Shown here in pieces: positions 34,629 through 46,621 of a stretch of 64,000 nucleotides of DNA. Source of the stretch: Clitoria ternatea (lineage: Eukaryota; Streptophyta; Magnoliopsida; Fabales; Fabaceae). The stretch's first letter is position 1. The number at the start of each line of letters is the position of its first letter. The DNA is taken from NCBI GenBank assembly GCA_037962975.1, contig CM075669.1, positions 186,380,501 to 186,444,500 on the forward strand, read 5' to 3'. The notes beneath the pieces were generated by a model. It searched no databases, was not told where the DNA came from, and saw only the letters and a program-made list of their open reading frames with translations. The position numbers and the translations under genes were made by a program.

Positions 34629-34917
34629 GGGAAATGATAAGGAAGAGAGAAGAGGGAAAATTATTTTTTAAGAAAATTATTGTAAATAATGATATGGAAT
34701 TTTTATTTTTTATTCTTTAAAAATTTGTCACATGTCAATTACGTGGCACTAATGAGGTGGCACGGATGCTAGCCACCTCATCAGTTAACAAACAAGGCTA
34801 ACATTTCCTTAATTTCATAAACCCTAAAATTTTTAAGGGTCAAAAGTCTAGGGTAAATTTTTTAGGGGTTTTTTCCTAAACCCTAGATTTTAAGAGGGCT
34901 GAAAAGGCATTTTAGCC
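34629..34917 (-). repeat. Right TIR of the Pack-MULE
   Basis: Inverted counterpart of 9068-9356, ending at GGCATTTTAGCC before the 9-bp TSD. Contains the GAGGTGGCA and TCAGTTAAC blocks. Confidence 0.85.
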
Positions 34918-34926
34918 ATATTTTTA

Positions 34927-35295
34927 TTAACTTTTTTTGTTATCCTTAAAGATATTCTACTAATCAAACTTCCTGATTCAATTTAGGTCTATTCTAGGGA
35001 AATTTAATTTTCAATCATATTATTTTTTATTACCTTATTTATTTTTAAAAAATATTTAGTAGAACTTTGGACCTTTACTAGGCCATTTCAATTTTCAAGC
35101 TTTTTTGTTTTTTTCTATCTTATTCATAATTTTAAAAAATTTTAACTATATCTTTTCTCTTGTTAAATAGGACTATGAAATTTTTACTTGCTAAACACAA
35201 TGACATCCCATTATCCAAAAAATACAATTACAAATTATGTATTACAATTTATAACAAATTAAACAAGCAAACAATACTAAAACTCAATTGTTATA
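34927..35295. other. AT-rich flank
   Basis: No gene or element recognised. Confidence 0.4.
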
Positions 35296-35466
35296 CTATG
35301 TAGCAATATTAACACTTTTGTACATAAATATTTATAAGCATAAAAAACCATGCAAAATTAAAGTCTGAAATACTTTGTAGCAATATTAATACCTAAATTC
35401 AAAATATGCTTAATTTGTCCATAAATATGTATAAACACAAATAACTATAAAAAATTAAAGTCTAAG
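35296..35466. repeat. Degenerate tandem repeat of about 90-100 bp
   Basis: Two adjoining units share TGTAGCAATATTAA, CATAAATAT, TATAA(G/A)CA and AAAATTAAAGTCT. A third unit at about 54500-54600 (TTGTAGTAATATAAACAC, CAAAATATGCCTAATTTG) continues the array after LARD-B, which inserted in it. Confidence 0.6.
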
Positions 35467-37466
35467 TGTAACACCCTAAATTTTAAAGAAAACAATTTAT
35501 TGAATAATAATAATTAATTATTTATGGTCTAATAATTGTGGGAGAATTAATTTGACATTAGAGGTGAATTATCGATAAATTGAGAATTACTGAAACCGGG
35601 TGATTTAACAGATGATGTGGGACCCACTTGGTCAAATTAAATAATCGATGGGTCTAGAATGTTTTAAAAATTATTGAGCTTATGGTGGTATAGTTGAAAT
35701 AATTTTTAGTATTAAGGAAATAATTAATTGGACTCGACATATGTCATTAAACGGCAAACATACGAACCAAATGGAATTAAAAAGAAAATGAAAACTCCTT
35801 TTTCTTCTCCTCACCCAGCCGTTCACTTCCTCTATCTCTCCCGTATTACTTTTCATGTTATTACCCAATGGATATGGGGTTTTAGGACACAATGGACAAT
35901 AGATAATGATACATGGCTTTACCCGTTGAACAATGACCAATTTTGGTAAATTTCTCACTCTTCCTCTCCCATTTTCGGTGATGTTTCTCCCTCTCACCTT
36001 CTTCTTCATTTTTCCACTTCCTTCCTTCTCCCTAATGGACAAAACCAAACCACCTCCTTCTCCTTCCATTTTCTTGCCAAAATTACAGATAAATCTTGGA
36101 TTCATGAAGCATGGATGGCACTTTGGGGCTAATATTGAAGCATCTTCCTCTTCCTCCATCATTTTCATTTTGACCATGGCATGGAAAAGAGGTAAGACTT
36201 TGAATCCTTCCTCCTCTATTTGTGATTTTATGATTACTTAAGTTTAAAACGGTGGTGTTAGAGGTTATGGGTGTTAATGAAAATGTGGAAACCCTAGGCT
36301 TGAATATTTGAGAAATGATTTTGATTATGGTTTTATGAATATATAAGAATGAGGTTATTGAGTTTATGAGGATTCTTGGAAAATAGTGGATGTTGAATGT
36401 TATTGGAAAAATTTTAGAGAAACCCTAAGTGTGATGATTTTAGGAATAGAGTTTGAGAATGATTGTGTGATGTTGTAGTTGGGTGTTGTTGGTTATGAGG
36501 GGAAGTGATAACAATAATGGTGGATGACCATTGATAATGGATACTTGACTTAATGAAGTCTTAGGCCATGATAAATACCATAAGAGTTTGTTGATTAATG
36601 ATGGTCTTGAATAGAGCCAAGAGGCTTAAAATGAATTTGAAAGAATTGTGATGATAGTGGAGTGATTCACATGAAATATTGGATGCCTTATGGATAAGGG
36701 CCATGGTGTTGTTGTTATTAGATTTGTTAACCTTTTGAAACCTAGAGAATCTTGGTTTTAGGAAAGGAATTCCTGAAGCCTAACATAAGTGTATGAATTG
36801 GAGTTTAGACAAGTCTAGGACTTGATAATGAGTTTTAAGAGATGATGCCTTATGATGGCTTATTAATGGCATGTATATATATATGTGTTTGTTGATAGGG
36901 AATTGTGTTCCGGATGATGATGCGGAGCAATCAGAGCGTTTGGATTGCGGTTCTTCTCTCGAGGTAGGAGAGAAGTTTGGATTTCAAATTACATGAGTGG
37001 ATAATTGTTAATTATGTATATGTATGAACTCATGCATTGCCTTGCCATGAATGTGCTAAATGTTGAATTGATGATGTGATGAATGATGGCTTGGCTTTTG
37101 TTGAATATTAAGAAATTGTATGTGTATATAGAGGTGAAATAAAGATGAGTGCTTGATTGTCCCTTGGTTGGAGATGAATTAATTGTTGATGAAAATCTAT
37201 GAATAGACAAATTATTTGAGGTGTAAAGTATTGTTTGTGATATTTGTGCAAAAAGATGAGTGGGGTGGTAATGGGAAGTGTTTTAAAGCCTCCCTTATGT
37301 AATTGATGAATTGAACCTAACTTGAGAGGCACAACTTGTTGGATTAAGCCCCACATGTATGATTACAATGGATGAAAATTGTTAACTTAGGCAAATTTTT
37401 CATTATGATGATGGTTGCATGTGTAAGGAGTGAATAACCAGAGCTTTTGAGCGTATGATGGCAATC

Positions 37467-37890
37467 TCGCTCAAGCGAGATGGATTCTCGCTCAAGCAAG
37501 AGTCCCCTGTATCAAGGAAGTGGCCTCTAGCCCAATTTCGCTCAGGCGAACATGAGTCTCGCTCAAGTGAGACGCGTACAACATAGAGGGTAAACTACTA
37601 GATGAATCTCGCTCAAGCGGGTGTGGCCGTGCTTGAGCAAGCGAGATGGAAAAAAGGTTCTAGATGGATCTCGCTTAAGCGAGTAATGAAGTTGGTAGAG
37701 TCTTGCTCAAGCGAAGCGAGCCTGAAATGAGACACTGGAGGAATCTTGCTCAAGCGAGAGTGGCTCGCTGAAGTGAGATCGGGGCCTGATACTTAAAAAC
37801 TTCTTCGCTCAAGGGGAAATTGAGGGCGCTCAAGCGACCCACCTCAATCTCGCTCAAACGAGTGTGGATCTCGCTAGAGCGAGTTGCCCA
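37467..37890. repeat. Doublet array in the LARD-B LTR
   Basis: Many CGCTCAAGCG-type motifs, with the first two at 37467 and 37488 (21 bp apart). Some copies have decayed to CTTGCTCAAGCAAG. Confidence 0.75.
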
Positions 37891-38689
37891 TTATGAAATT
37901 TTATGTTGTTTTCTTTATTTTTTGATGTTAAACCCCTTCCTTTGTATTATGTAACAACTGAGGGAATATATGAGGGGCATATAATAATGACATGACTTGG
38001 TGGTGTTTGATATGGATTGAGGATTTGGGAATTACGTACATACTAGGTTATGTTATGGAAACCCAAAGGTCCACCACTGATAATATGATATAGTGAATAA
38101 TATGAAAGTATAATAATGAGGTTGTAAGATACACCCTTATGTGATTATGAAACTAATGAGGGGATGACTAAATGACATAGTATTTGTTATAGATCGATGA
38201 ATCGGAGATGACATCGATAATGAGTAATGATGGCTGATTATTAGTAGTAATAATACGACGTATACCATTGTGTGTGATACAAATGTGATCTTGCATGTGT
38301 GTTTGAATTATATTAATGAAATGTTATGAATGCCACACCAATATATAGATGAAACGATGGTGATGAATAATGAAATGAAAATCCACTAAATGATTATGTG
38401 GTGATATTGATGAATATGGGATAAATGTTAATAATGTATGTGATGCCATTGTGGTTTATTGTAAATGTTTACTTGCATGTATAATAAATGATATAATGAG
38501 ATGAAAATGCCACATATAAAACTTGAAGACAATGGCTAAAACCAACAATGATAAAATCCACTAAGGTGTGTATGGTGGTGTTGGTGATTATGATGATGAT
38601 TGTTTGATGAATGACATTTAGGATGTACAGTGTGAGAAATGCATTTGATTTGCATTGCATTGCATCCATGGCATATCATACACTACCGG

Positions 38690-39100
38690 TAAGGAATATT
38701 AGGGGGTTCCCCCGGTTGGCCCAGTGGGAGGGTGGCTCATTGCATGAGCATACTTTTGTTTCCCCTGTGACTCGGTGTGTGAGTCATGAAGCTTCCCTTA
38801 GTTTGGTAACGAGGCACCCTATGTGGCAGGCCCAGTGGGCGGGCGGCTTTGTGATGAGCAAGTACCTCGGTGTCCGAAGGGACACGGCACTCTTGATGTG
38901 TGTTTGGGGAGGGAGGGGGTTGTAGCACTTGTGGCAGGTAAGGCCATGTTGTTGATCCGCAAGTCACGGGGTGACTAGTGCTACAGATGGGCGATAGCGG
39001 TTTGGTACCAGTAAAAATATGGTGTGAGGCATGCATGCTTTGAAACATATGTACACATTTTTCTACTGTAGTAGGGGCATAGTAGCACACCTATGCTCGA
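38690..39100 (+). repeat. GC-rich conserved block of LARD-B
   Basis: Counterpart of 13600-13990, keeping TGACTC..GAGTCA, the AGTCAC-GGG-GTGACT hairpin sequence (near 38962) and a GGTACCAGTAAAA block. Confidence 0.6.
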
Positions 39101-39857
39101 CCCACACTTGGTGTTATTCCCACAGTCGGATCCGCATTTGTTGTTGTCTATTCCATTGTGCATACGCATTAGCCATAAGAGCATTTACATATAGTATGGA
39201 GATATGCCAGAATATGATGATGATTGATGATGATTAAGGTTGTGGTTTGGTGATGACGAGATGGGTAATTGAGCACCTAAAACACCATATAAAATTAATA
39301 AATGATACGAATACATAGAACGATATTGAATATGATGATATATGTGTGATGGCCTAATATGATGAAGGGCATGTTTATGTGTGATTGATGATGATGATTG
39401 TTGGCCTACTATGGCCTTGAGAAAGACCTGAATGGTCAATGCTGATGATGTTGGCCCATTGTGGCGTTGGAATAAATGTGAATATGCCTGCTTTGCTATG
39501 ACTTGATTAAAGAATATGAAATGTGAATATATTGTTGAAGTAATAAATTATAATGATCATTGATGTGTTTAGCAAAGCATACATGATGTTGATATGCATA
39601 TGCACATAATTTTAATTGTATTCATATCGTCATTTGAAACTTATAACTCACTCTCCCATATGGTCTACTTTTTAGTATTAATGCAGGGGATGACATGGGA
39701 TGAGGATATTTTGAAGAAAAGCTTTTGTGAAGGTAAAATAGTGATAATGGAATGTCTTGGCCGGCAGCAATTGTAAATTTTTGTATTATGGATGAGATGT
39801 GTACTGCGTAGTGATAATTCTTGATATCGATGGATGTATTGTGAATGATATTATAAG

Positions 39858-42800
39858 TGGACACCCCATAAATCAGAGTAAATTTTTCATGTTTTTAGAA
39901 AATACCTGGATCTATAATAAGCCACTCCCATATATGAAGATATGAGAGGGTAAATTTAAAAGGATTAACTTTAAGAAAGTTCCTCAATTAAAACAGCGGA
40001 AGGAAATTAAGCACATGAATAAATGTGATTCTGTTTTAAGAAATCGACCCCTGGGAATTAATAAAACCCAATTTTGCACTTAAGGTATCCATAAAATAAT
40101 GTGGGTTCAAGTCTCAGTTTTTAGAAAGGAAAGAAATTAATTGGGATAGTGCATTTCTTGGCATTATAGGAGTAGCAGGGCGAAAAGAAAAAAAAAGGGA
40201 GTAACAGGGGCGTCATCTCGCTCAAGCGAAGTCCGACTCACTTGAGCGAGACACACCTACCACGTTTGGGCGAAGCCAGCGAGTCTTGAGTGAAATGCGT
40301 CCAGACTCGAATTTATGATGGACGCGCTTGGGCGAGACTTACTCGCTTAAGCAAAACACTCTCGGGGTCAAGCCTATACCCACTCGCATAATCAGAATCT
40401 TCAAGACTTAAATTTTTACTCAACAAACCCCTCCAAATCCGACTCCCCTTACACGGGTTGTCACTTGGTATTCTTCTCCAAAAGCCGACTCAAAGCACTC
40501 GGATTTTCACTCGGTAGAGTCTTCCTGAAACTGACTTAAAGTACACAGATTCACCACTCAGCAGAATCCCCTGACTGAGCCATCATTCACTCAATCCCTA
40601 CTCGGCAACAGCAGTCCAGACCGAGTCCTCCCTCACACAACATCCACTCGGTAAATTCACTCCAAGTCCGAGACTTCACCCACTCGGTGGTTCACTTGGG
40701 AAACTTCCCAGAAACCGACTTACCTTTGTTTGGTCATTCACTCGGAATCTCATTCAAAGACCGACTCATTGTCTGTTCGGCTTTCACTCGGTATTTTGTT
40801 ACAATCCGACTACCTCTCTTTTTCACTCGAGGAGAGTTATTCCAGGGAAAATTCTAGGCAACTCACACCGAGTATCACCAATCGGTGTTCTCCCACTCGG
40901 AGAATACAAGGTCGGAACACACCACTCGGAATAAGTACACTGGACTCAGAAATTCCCCTCTGGAACTCCACTGCCCAGATCATCATACTCAAGAGCCTTC
41001 TCACTCGGATTACGTACCCTTCTTCACTCGGAAAACTATGGCTCGGACTTAAGTCACTCGGAATTCACTCAGAAATTCCACCACCTCTTAGTTTATTTCC
41101 AAAATCCTCACTTAGACAGAATTCATTCATAGACTCACCCACTCACCATCTAATGGCCTCGCTTGGGCGAATGCCATTCCTTAGGCCCTTCGCTTGAGCG
41201 GATTTCTTCCAGTAGCCAACCCCCTGATTCTCCTAGCATTTACGCTTGAGCGAATTGGCCATTCGCCTGAGCAGAGTCAGGCCAGCAGCTAATCCATTCG
41301 CCCTCGCTCGGGTGAGACTCCATTCATCTGGGCTAAATTCCTCCAGAGAGCAAACACTGATACTGCGAAATTCCTCCAGAGAGCAGACACTAATACGGGG
41401 TAATTTCGCTTGAGCGAGATTCAATCCCGCCTAAGCGAAATTGTCCAGAGACCAATTTCTTATCAGGTGTGGCTCTCGCTCGGGCGAGAATCCACCTCGC
41501 TTAAGCGAAACTACCAGACATCCTGCAGGACTCGAAATTCACACAACACAGCACACTAGAAATTGAACTTCACTCATTCTACAGACATGCATTATATATC
41601 AAACATCATTCAGAGCATTTAAAACTGGTTTTGCATCAGCATACTCTTAAATTCCATTCAACTCTTCAAAATCATATATGTAAATTAATTCTTCATCTCA
41701 TCAGCTTTATAAAAGAAATACTGAAATATAATTCTTCATCCATTCATCAACACATAGGAAATCTCAATTATAATTTAAACCTTCATACATACTTAGGGTC
41801 ACCAATGAAAATGAGATATACATACAATTTCTCATTTTCTCCCATGACCCTCCAAAATCATCTATCAAGTAGACTTCCAAAATACACATTCATTACATAT
41901 CCTACTACTCAAAATACATATGATTACATACATCGCCGGCCAAGGTGCTTCCTATACACTAATTACCTCCACAGCCAAAATATACTTCAAAACGCTTACT
42001 CTTCCTATAATTGCCCTGCATCACAAGTCTAAAATGGACAACATGGGAGAGTGAGTCTACATTCCAAAGGAATAAACATGAATACCAAGTGATTATGCAT
42101 ATAGGCTTCCACACATGTATACTTTGCACTTCAATAATATTCATCATGACATATACCAACACCATTTCACACAAAGCATACAAGCATATACATAATTACA
42201 ATACTCAACCATTAAGTTATCACAACAACTTTCAAATGGTATTCATACTTTTATGTTGTCTTAAGTATATTTGTACCACCTCTCACAATCACCATCACCA
42301 CCTTGGCATACTACCTTCTATATGCAAATGCTCCTAACTAATGCATATGCACAAAGGATTATTTCAACAATTGCAGATCTGACTGTGGGAATTTCAACAT
42401 CAACTGTGGGATTCAAGTGTGATCTTTTAACCACACCCCTATTGCAGTAGTAAAATGTGTACACTTATTCTTTAAATTGCATGCATTCATCAATAGTTTT
42501 ACTGGTACCAAACCGCATCGCCCATCTTGCAACACTTGGCCATTTTCACCATGACCGCGGTATACAACATAATCAACATAGAGTGTTGCAGGCCAACCAT
42601 GATTTATACCATGGCAGCTGTGATCTCAAGGACCACCGGGGACACCTGCTCCTCAAGAGCCACCCCCCACAAGGGTCAACCACATGTGGCTCCCCGAAGC
42701 ACAACATGGGCAGCTTCGTGACTTATACACTAAGTCACAGGGGAAATATATCATGCTCGTGCACCGAGCCGCCCTCCCACTGGGCCAACCAGGGGAATCC

Positions 42801-44436
42801 CCTAAAATTCCAACACCGGCAGCTATGCAGTATGCCATGGATGCAAATGTAATCATATGCATTCCTCACTCTATGCATCCTACACATGCCACTCATCATT
42901 CAACATCGTCAACACCACAAGCTTTTATTAACATTGATTGTTCACAATAGTTTCAATCTTTGGGTGGCATTCTTTTTATTTTCAATCTCAACAAAAAACA
43001 TCAACAATTATATCACATTCATGGTAATACAACTTAACATAACACACCATAAATATTCTAAATGCACAAAAGCATGTTGCCACACATATTTATCTACATC
43101 ACACCACAAGTCATCATTTCTTACAACATTCAAGCAAGGCTAACATGCATAACACCATATACCACAATCAACTAACATTCAAATTCATGCATTTAGAATT
43201 TAGACTCCTCTCCTACCTCAAGAGAAGAATTCCGATGGATAAGACGATCCCGCCTCGTCGTTCGGAATAGGTCCTACATTCACATTCATGTAAAACCTTA
43301 ATCAATCAACTATTCAAATCATCAATTGAATTCTATTTAGTCATATTCATGTTTATAATGTCACAACATGTGTTAGACATGTTGTGGATATCATTTTTAT
43401 TCTTTATTAGGCTTCGGGAATTCCTTCCCATTAAGCCACCATCATTAAATTTAAGGATTACAAGACAACCCTATCCCCCAAGCTTCACCAAACTCCTTCC
43501 ACCATCATTCATATCTTTTAATATCATACATTTCTCCATAAAACACATTCTCAAACTAACTTTAACTATTTTCCCCAAACTCCAAGGTTAGGGTTTTCTC
43601 CAAAACCCATCCACCTTCATTAATACATCATAAACCTTCACTTCTCACCATCATTAATGCACCAACAACCATTTTCCTCTCATAAATACTTGCATTTATG
43701 ATACCCCATTCTAGGGCATGAGCATTAAATGCTCTAATAAACACCCATGCACATGCATCTCCTTCCCAAAATCATAATACCCATAATATCAACATAAACC
43801 CATCCAAAAATGGTGGGAGAAGCTTACCTCACATCCAAAATGAATTGGGTTCAAGAAAGGAAGGGAGGCAGGACGAAAATAAGAGGAAGGAGAAGGAAGA
43901 ACCCCAAGCTTCCAAGTCCTCTTCAACGAAAAATAGAGAGGAAAAGAGTCACCACACAAACTTAAGGTTTTTTTTTTTGGAGAAGAAGAGAGAAGAATGG
44001 AGGAAGATGAAGAGAAAAAGAAGTAAAGTATATTTGCTCAAAGCTTCAACGGTTTACACGTGAATAGAAGAAGGAAAGTTTGGGCTTTTGGGTTTATTTT
44101 AATTCCATCTATTAGAATTCATCGTTTTTGTCACTAACAGGCTCTTCGTTTGGGCTCAATACTTCATCCAAAAATTATTCCGAATGTATATTCAGATTCC
44201 CATTATTATTCTTTACAGCCCTGACCAGTATCATCTCATTCCGAGATATTTGGTCCGACACCCATATCTCAACCGGGCTCATTTTCAGCTTAACCGGTCT
44301 CCATAAATTACCAACAATTCCCAAAAATCTTAATTTAGATAAATTCAATTTATTGGGACCTTAAACAATTCATATTCAACTTGTCAATATTTATTTCCCT
44401 TAATTAATCTTCTATTTAAAAATTCGGGATGTTACA
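39858..44436 (-). repeat. Gypsy-2 3' LTR
   Basis: Contains CG-motif doublets (40219/40239; 41243/41264; 41305/41325; 41407/41428; 41477/41498), the ACTCGG/CCGACT array (40463-40900), and an inverted copy of the GC-rich block of the LARDs (42430-42830, GCCGCCCTCCCACTGGGCC). Its open stretches recur in the other LTR and show no domains. Confidence 0.92.
40463..40900. repeat. Array of ACTCGG...CCGACT inverted doublets
   Basis: ACTCGG (or a one-change form) starts at 40463, 40509, 40556, 40600, 40645, 40694, 40740 and 40786, a period of 44-49 bp. The inverse motif CCGACT/CCGAGT follows at 40485, 40531, 40621, 40668, 40715, 40761 and 40806, i.e. 20-23 bp after each partner (the 40556 unit is irregular). 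The same array is in the other LTR near 49955-50390. Confidence 0.8.
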
Positions 44437-45104
44437 TTCCACCCCTCCAAAAAGAAAATTTCATCCTCGAAATTTAACTTACCGGATTCGAATGCATCGG
44501 GATACCATTCTCTGATGTCGTCCTCTCGTTCCCATGTGAACGTTTCAGTATTTCCATGTTTCCAAGCGACCTCCACCAAAGGTACCAACTTGTTCCGCAA
44601 TTTCTTCACGGAATGTCCGACAATGCGAATGGAAACAGGAGGAATAGATAGATCCTCACACACCTCAATCTCATCCATAGGAATCACGTGTAAAGGATCA
44701 TAGACATATTTTCTCAACTGCGACACGTGGAACACGTTGTGTAGGTTAGCAAGATGCGGAGGGAGTGCTATCCGATAAGCAACCTCACCAATCCGCTCCA
44801 ACACCTCGTAAGGTCCAATAAACCTAGGGCTCAACTTCCCACTCTTCAACGCCCTTCCAATGCCTTTATCACGCGAGACCTTCAAAAACACATGGTCACC
44901 TACTTGAAACTCAAGGGGTTTATGTCTCTTGTCATAATAGCTCTTCTGTCTATCCTGAGCAATCTTCATATTCTCTTGTATCTTCTTAATTTGCTCCGTA
45001 GTTTCTTGAATAATCTCCGGCCCTAAGGCCAAATTTTCACCAACTTCAAGCCAACACAAGGGAGTTCTACACTTCCTTCCATACAACGCCTCATAAGGTG
45101 CCAT
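44412..45104 (-). pseudogene. Gypsy-2 integrase C-terminal domain and chromodomain
   Basis: 230 codons: MAPYEALYGRKCRTPLCW at the core/C-terminal junction, the module VGDHVFLKVSRDKGIGRALK with KLSPRFIGPYEV, LHNVFHVSQLRKYV, then the chromodomain VPLVEVAWKHGN with FTWEREDDIREWYPDAF and the tail LNFEDEIFF. The tail runs into the LTR. The methionine start is internal to pol. Confidence 0.88.
44456..44475 (-). other. Conserved hairpin at the pol 3' end of gypsy-2
   Basis: On the sense strand the arms are AAATTTCG and TGAAATTT around loop AGGA. There are seven Watson-Crick pairs, and the loop-closing pair is G-U in RNA. Confidence 0.7.
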
Positions 45105-45560
45105 GCCAATACTGGTATGGAAGCTGTTATTTTATGTGAATTCGATCAATGGTAGGAATCTCTCCCAACATCCACCGTGTTCAAGGACACAAGCTCTCAA
45201 CAAATCCTCCAAGCTTTGTATAGTTCTCTCCGATTGTCCATCGGTTTGAGGGTGATAAGCGGAACTAAGCTTCAACTTAGAACCCAACTCATCATGCAAA
45301 CGTCCCCAAAACCGAGAAGTAAATCGTGGATCACAGTCGGATATGATGCTGGACGGAACACCATGCAGCCTAACAATCTCCCTGATGTATATTTGTGCCA
45401 ATTTCTCCAAGGAACTCCTCATATTAACGGGCAAAAAGTGAGCACATTTTGTCAATCGGTCAACAATCACCCATATAGCATCGTTTCCAGCACGGGTTCT
45501 GGGTAGTCCAGAAACAAAATCCATAGCTATGCTATCCCATTTCTAAACCGGGACCTCCAA
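45105..45560 (-). pseudogene. Gypsy-2 integrase catalytic core
   Basis: Open from 45524 to 45132: MDFVSGLP, then IISDCDPRFTSRFW (Cys where relatives have Arg), then HPQTDGQSERTIQ. A TAA follows LIEFT (45132-45134), and a TAG sits just upstream where relatives have Trp (PEWKWDS type). The Asp, Asp, Glu set is kept, but the protein is not continuous. Confidence 0.85.
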
Positions 45561-45662
45561 TGGTCTCAAATATCCAGCTGGTCTCTGATGTTCAACCTTC
45601 GCCTTTTGACAAACAAGGCAAGATGCTACAAAATTCGCCACATCACGCTTCATACCGGGCCA

Positions 45663-45869
45663 CTAGAAATTCTTCTTCAAATCTTGATACATCTTGGTGG
45701 AACCAGGGTGAATACTCAATATGCTTTTGTAGGCTTCCTCAAGTACACGTTTCCTCACATCATCGCTTGAGGGAACATAAATTCGACCCTTCACACGCCA
45801 AATGCCATCTTGACCTTCTACTAAGAACAAATTCTTCCCTTTTTCTTGGGTTTTCTTCATCTCAATCAA
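45663..45869 (-). pseudogene. Gypsy-2 RNase H/integrase linker and zinc finger
   Basis: IWRVKGRIYVPSSDDVRK and HPGSTKMYQDLKKNF belong to the region before the HHCC finger. A TAG (45663-45665) replaces the first Trp of the usual FWWPGMK. The remaining C-x2-C (CLVCQKAK) lies just beyond. Confidence 0.75.
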
Positions 45870-45887
45870 ATACTCATCATTGGGTTG

Positions 45888-46349
45888 TTACGCCTTCACA
45901 TATTCAAGAAATTCATTTGTAACTTTCAATATTTCCAACACCATTTTCTTGGAAGTGTAAGTCTCCACGCCCACATTCAAATCTCTAAATTGTTCAATCA
46001 ACTCCATCTCCTTTGCCATCATCATGGAAACATGCAATAACTTCCGGCTCAATGCATCGGCAACTACATTCGCCTTACCGGGGTGATACTTCAATTCAAA
46101 CTCATAGTCTTTTAGGAACTCCATCCACCATCTTTGGCGCATATTCAACTCCTTCTGGTCAAACAAGTACTTAAGGCTCTTATGATCACTAAAGACCACA
46201 AACTTGGAGCCATACAAATAGTGTCGCCACAGCTTCAATGCAAACACCACCGCCGCCAATTCAAGATCATGTGTGGGATAATTAACCTCATGCGGTCGCA
46301 ACTGCCTTGACGCATAGCTATCACACGCTCCTTTTGCATTAACACACAT
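45888..46349 (-). pseudogene. Gypsy-2 RNase H
   Basis: YASRQLRPHEVNYPTHDLEL, VVFSDHKSLKYLFDQKELN and YHPGKANVVADALSRK identify the RNase H domain. It is shifted by one frame from the preceding piece (overlap 46235-46349) and ends at a TAA after EFLEYVKA. Confidence 0.85.
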
Positions 46350-46621
46350 CCAAGACCAAGCTTAGACGCATCACAATATACCATAAATTCATCCGTCAAA
46401 TCGGGCAATGCTAACACCGGTGCGGTAGTAAGCCTCAACTTCAACTCTTGGAAACTCTCTTCACATTCACGGGTCCACACAAAAGAGTGATTTTTCTGAG
46501 TCAACTTCGTTAATGGTAAAGCCAAACGGGAAAACCCTTCAATGAACCTCCGGTAGTAACCGACAAGACCAAGAAAACTTCTTATCTCCGTCACTGACGT
46601 TGGTTTTTCCCAAGCCATCAT
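46235..46621 (-). pseudogene. Gypsy-2 RT thumb/connection and start of RNase H
   Basis: MMAWEKPTSVTEIRSFLGL, YYRRFIEGFSRLALPLTKL and FMVYCDASKLGLGCVLMQ. The frame is lost at VIA, where relatives continue YASRQL; that continuation lies in the next frame. Confidence 0.88.

Larger units (their letters stand above)
9068..34917. mobile_element. Pack-MULE (Mutator-like element) with RBR ligase fragments
   Basis: Bounded by a perfect 9-bp target duplication ATATTTTTA at 9059-9067 and 34918-34926, the hallmark of Mutator-like transposition. Terminal inverted repeats of about 290 bp (9068-9356 and 34629-34917) start GGCTAAAA and keep recognisable inverted similarity along their length. With the nested LARD removed the element is about 3.1 kb. 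It has no transposase but carries two pieces of an RBR-type E3 ligase gene. LARD-A inserted at 10177, and gypsy-1 later inserted into LARD-A. Confidence 0.9.

Noticed and set aside
40730..41197. 155-codon frame in the gypsy-2 LTR (copy at 50224-50691)
   Set aside because: It is the translation of the ACTCGG array (repeated SLG/TRI-like words) and lies in a non-coding LTR.
43845..44063. Lys/Glu-rich small ORF near the gypsy-2 LTR end (copy at 53339-53557)
   Set aside because: Translation of an AG-rich tract in the LTR; no homology and duplicated with the LTR.
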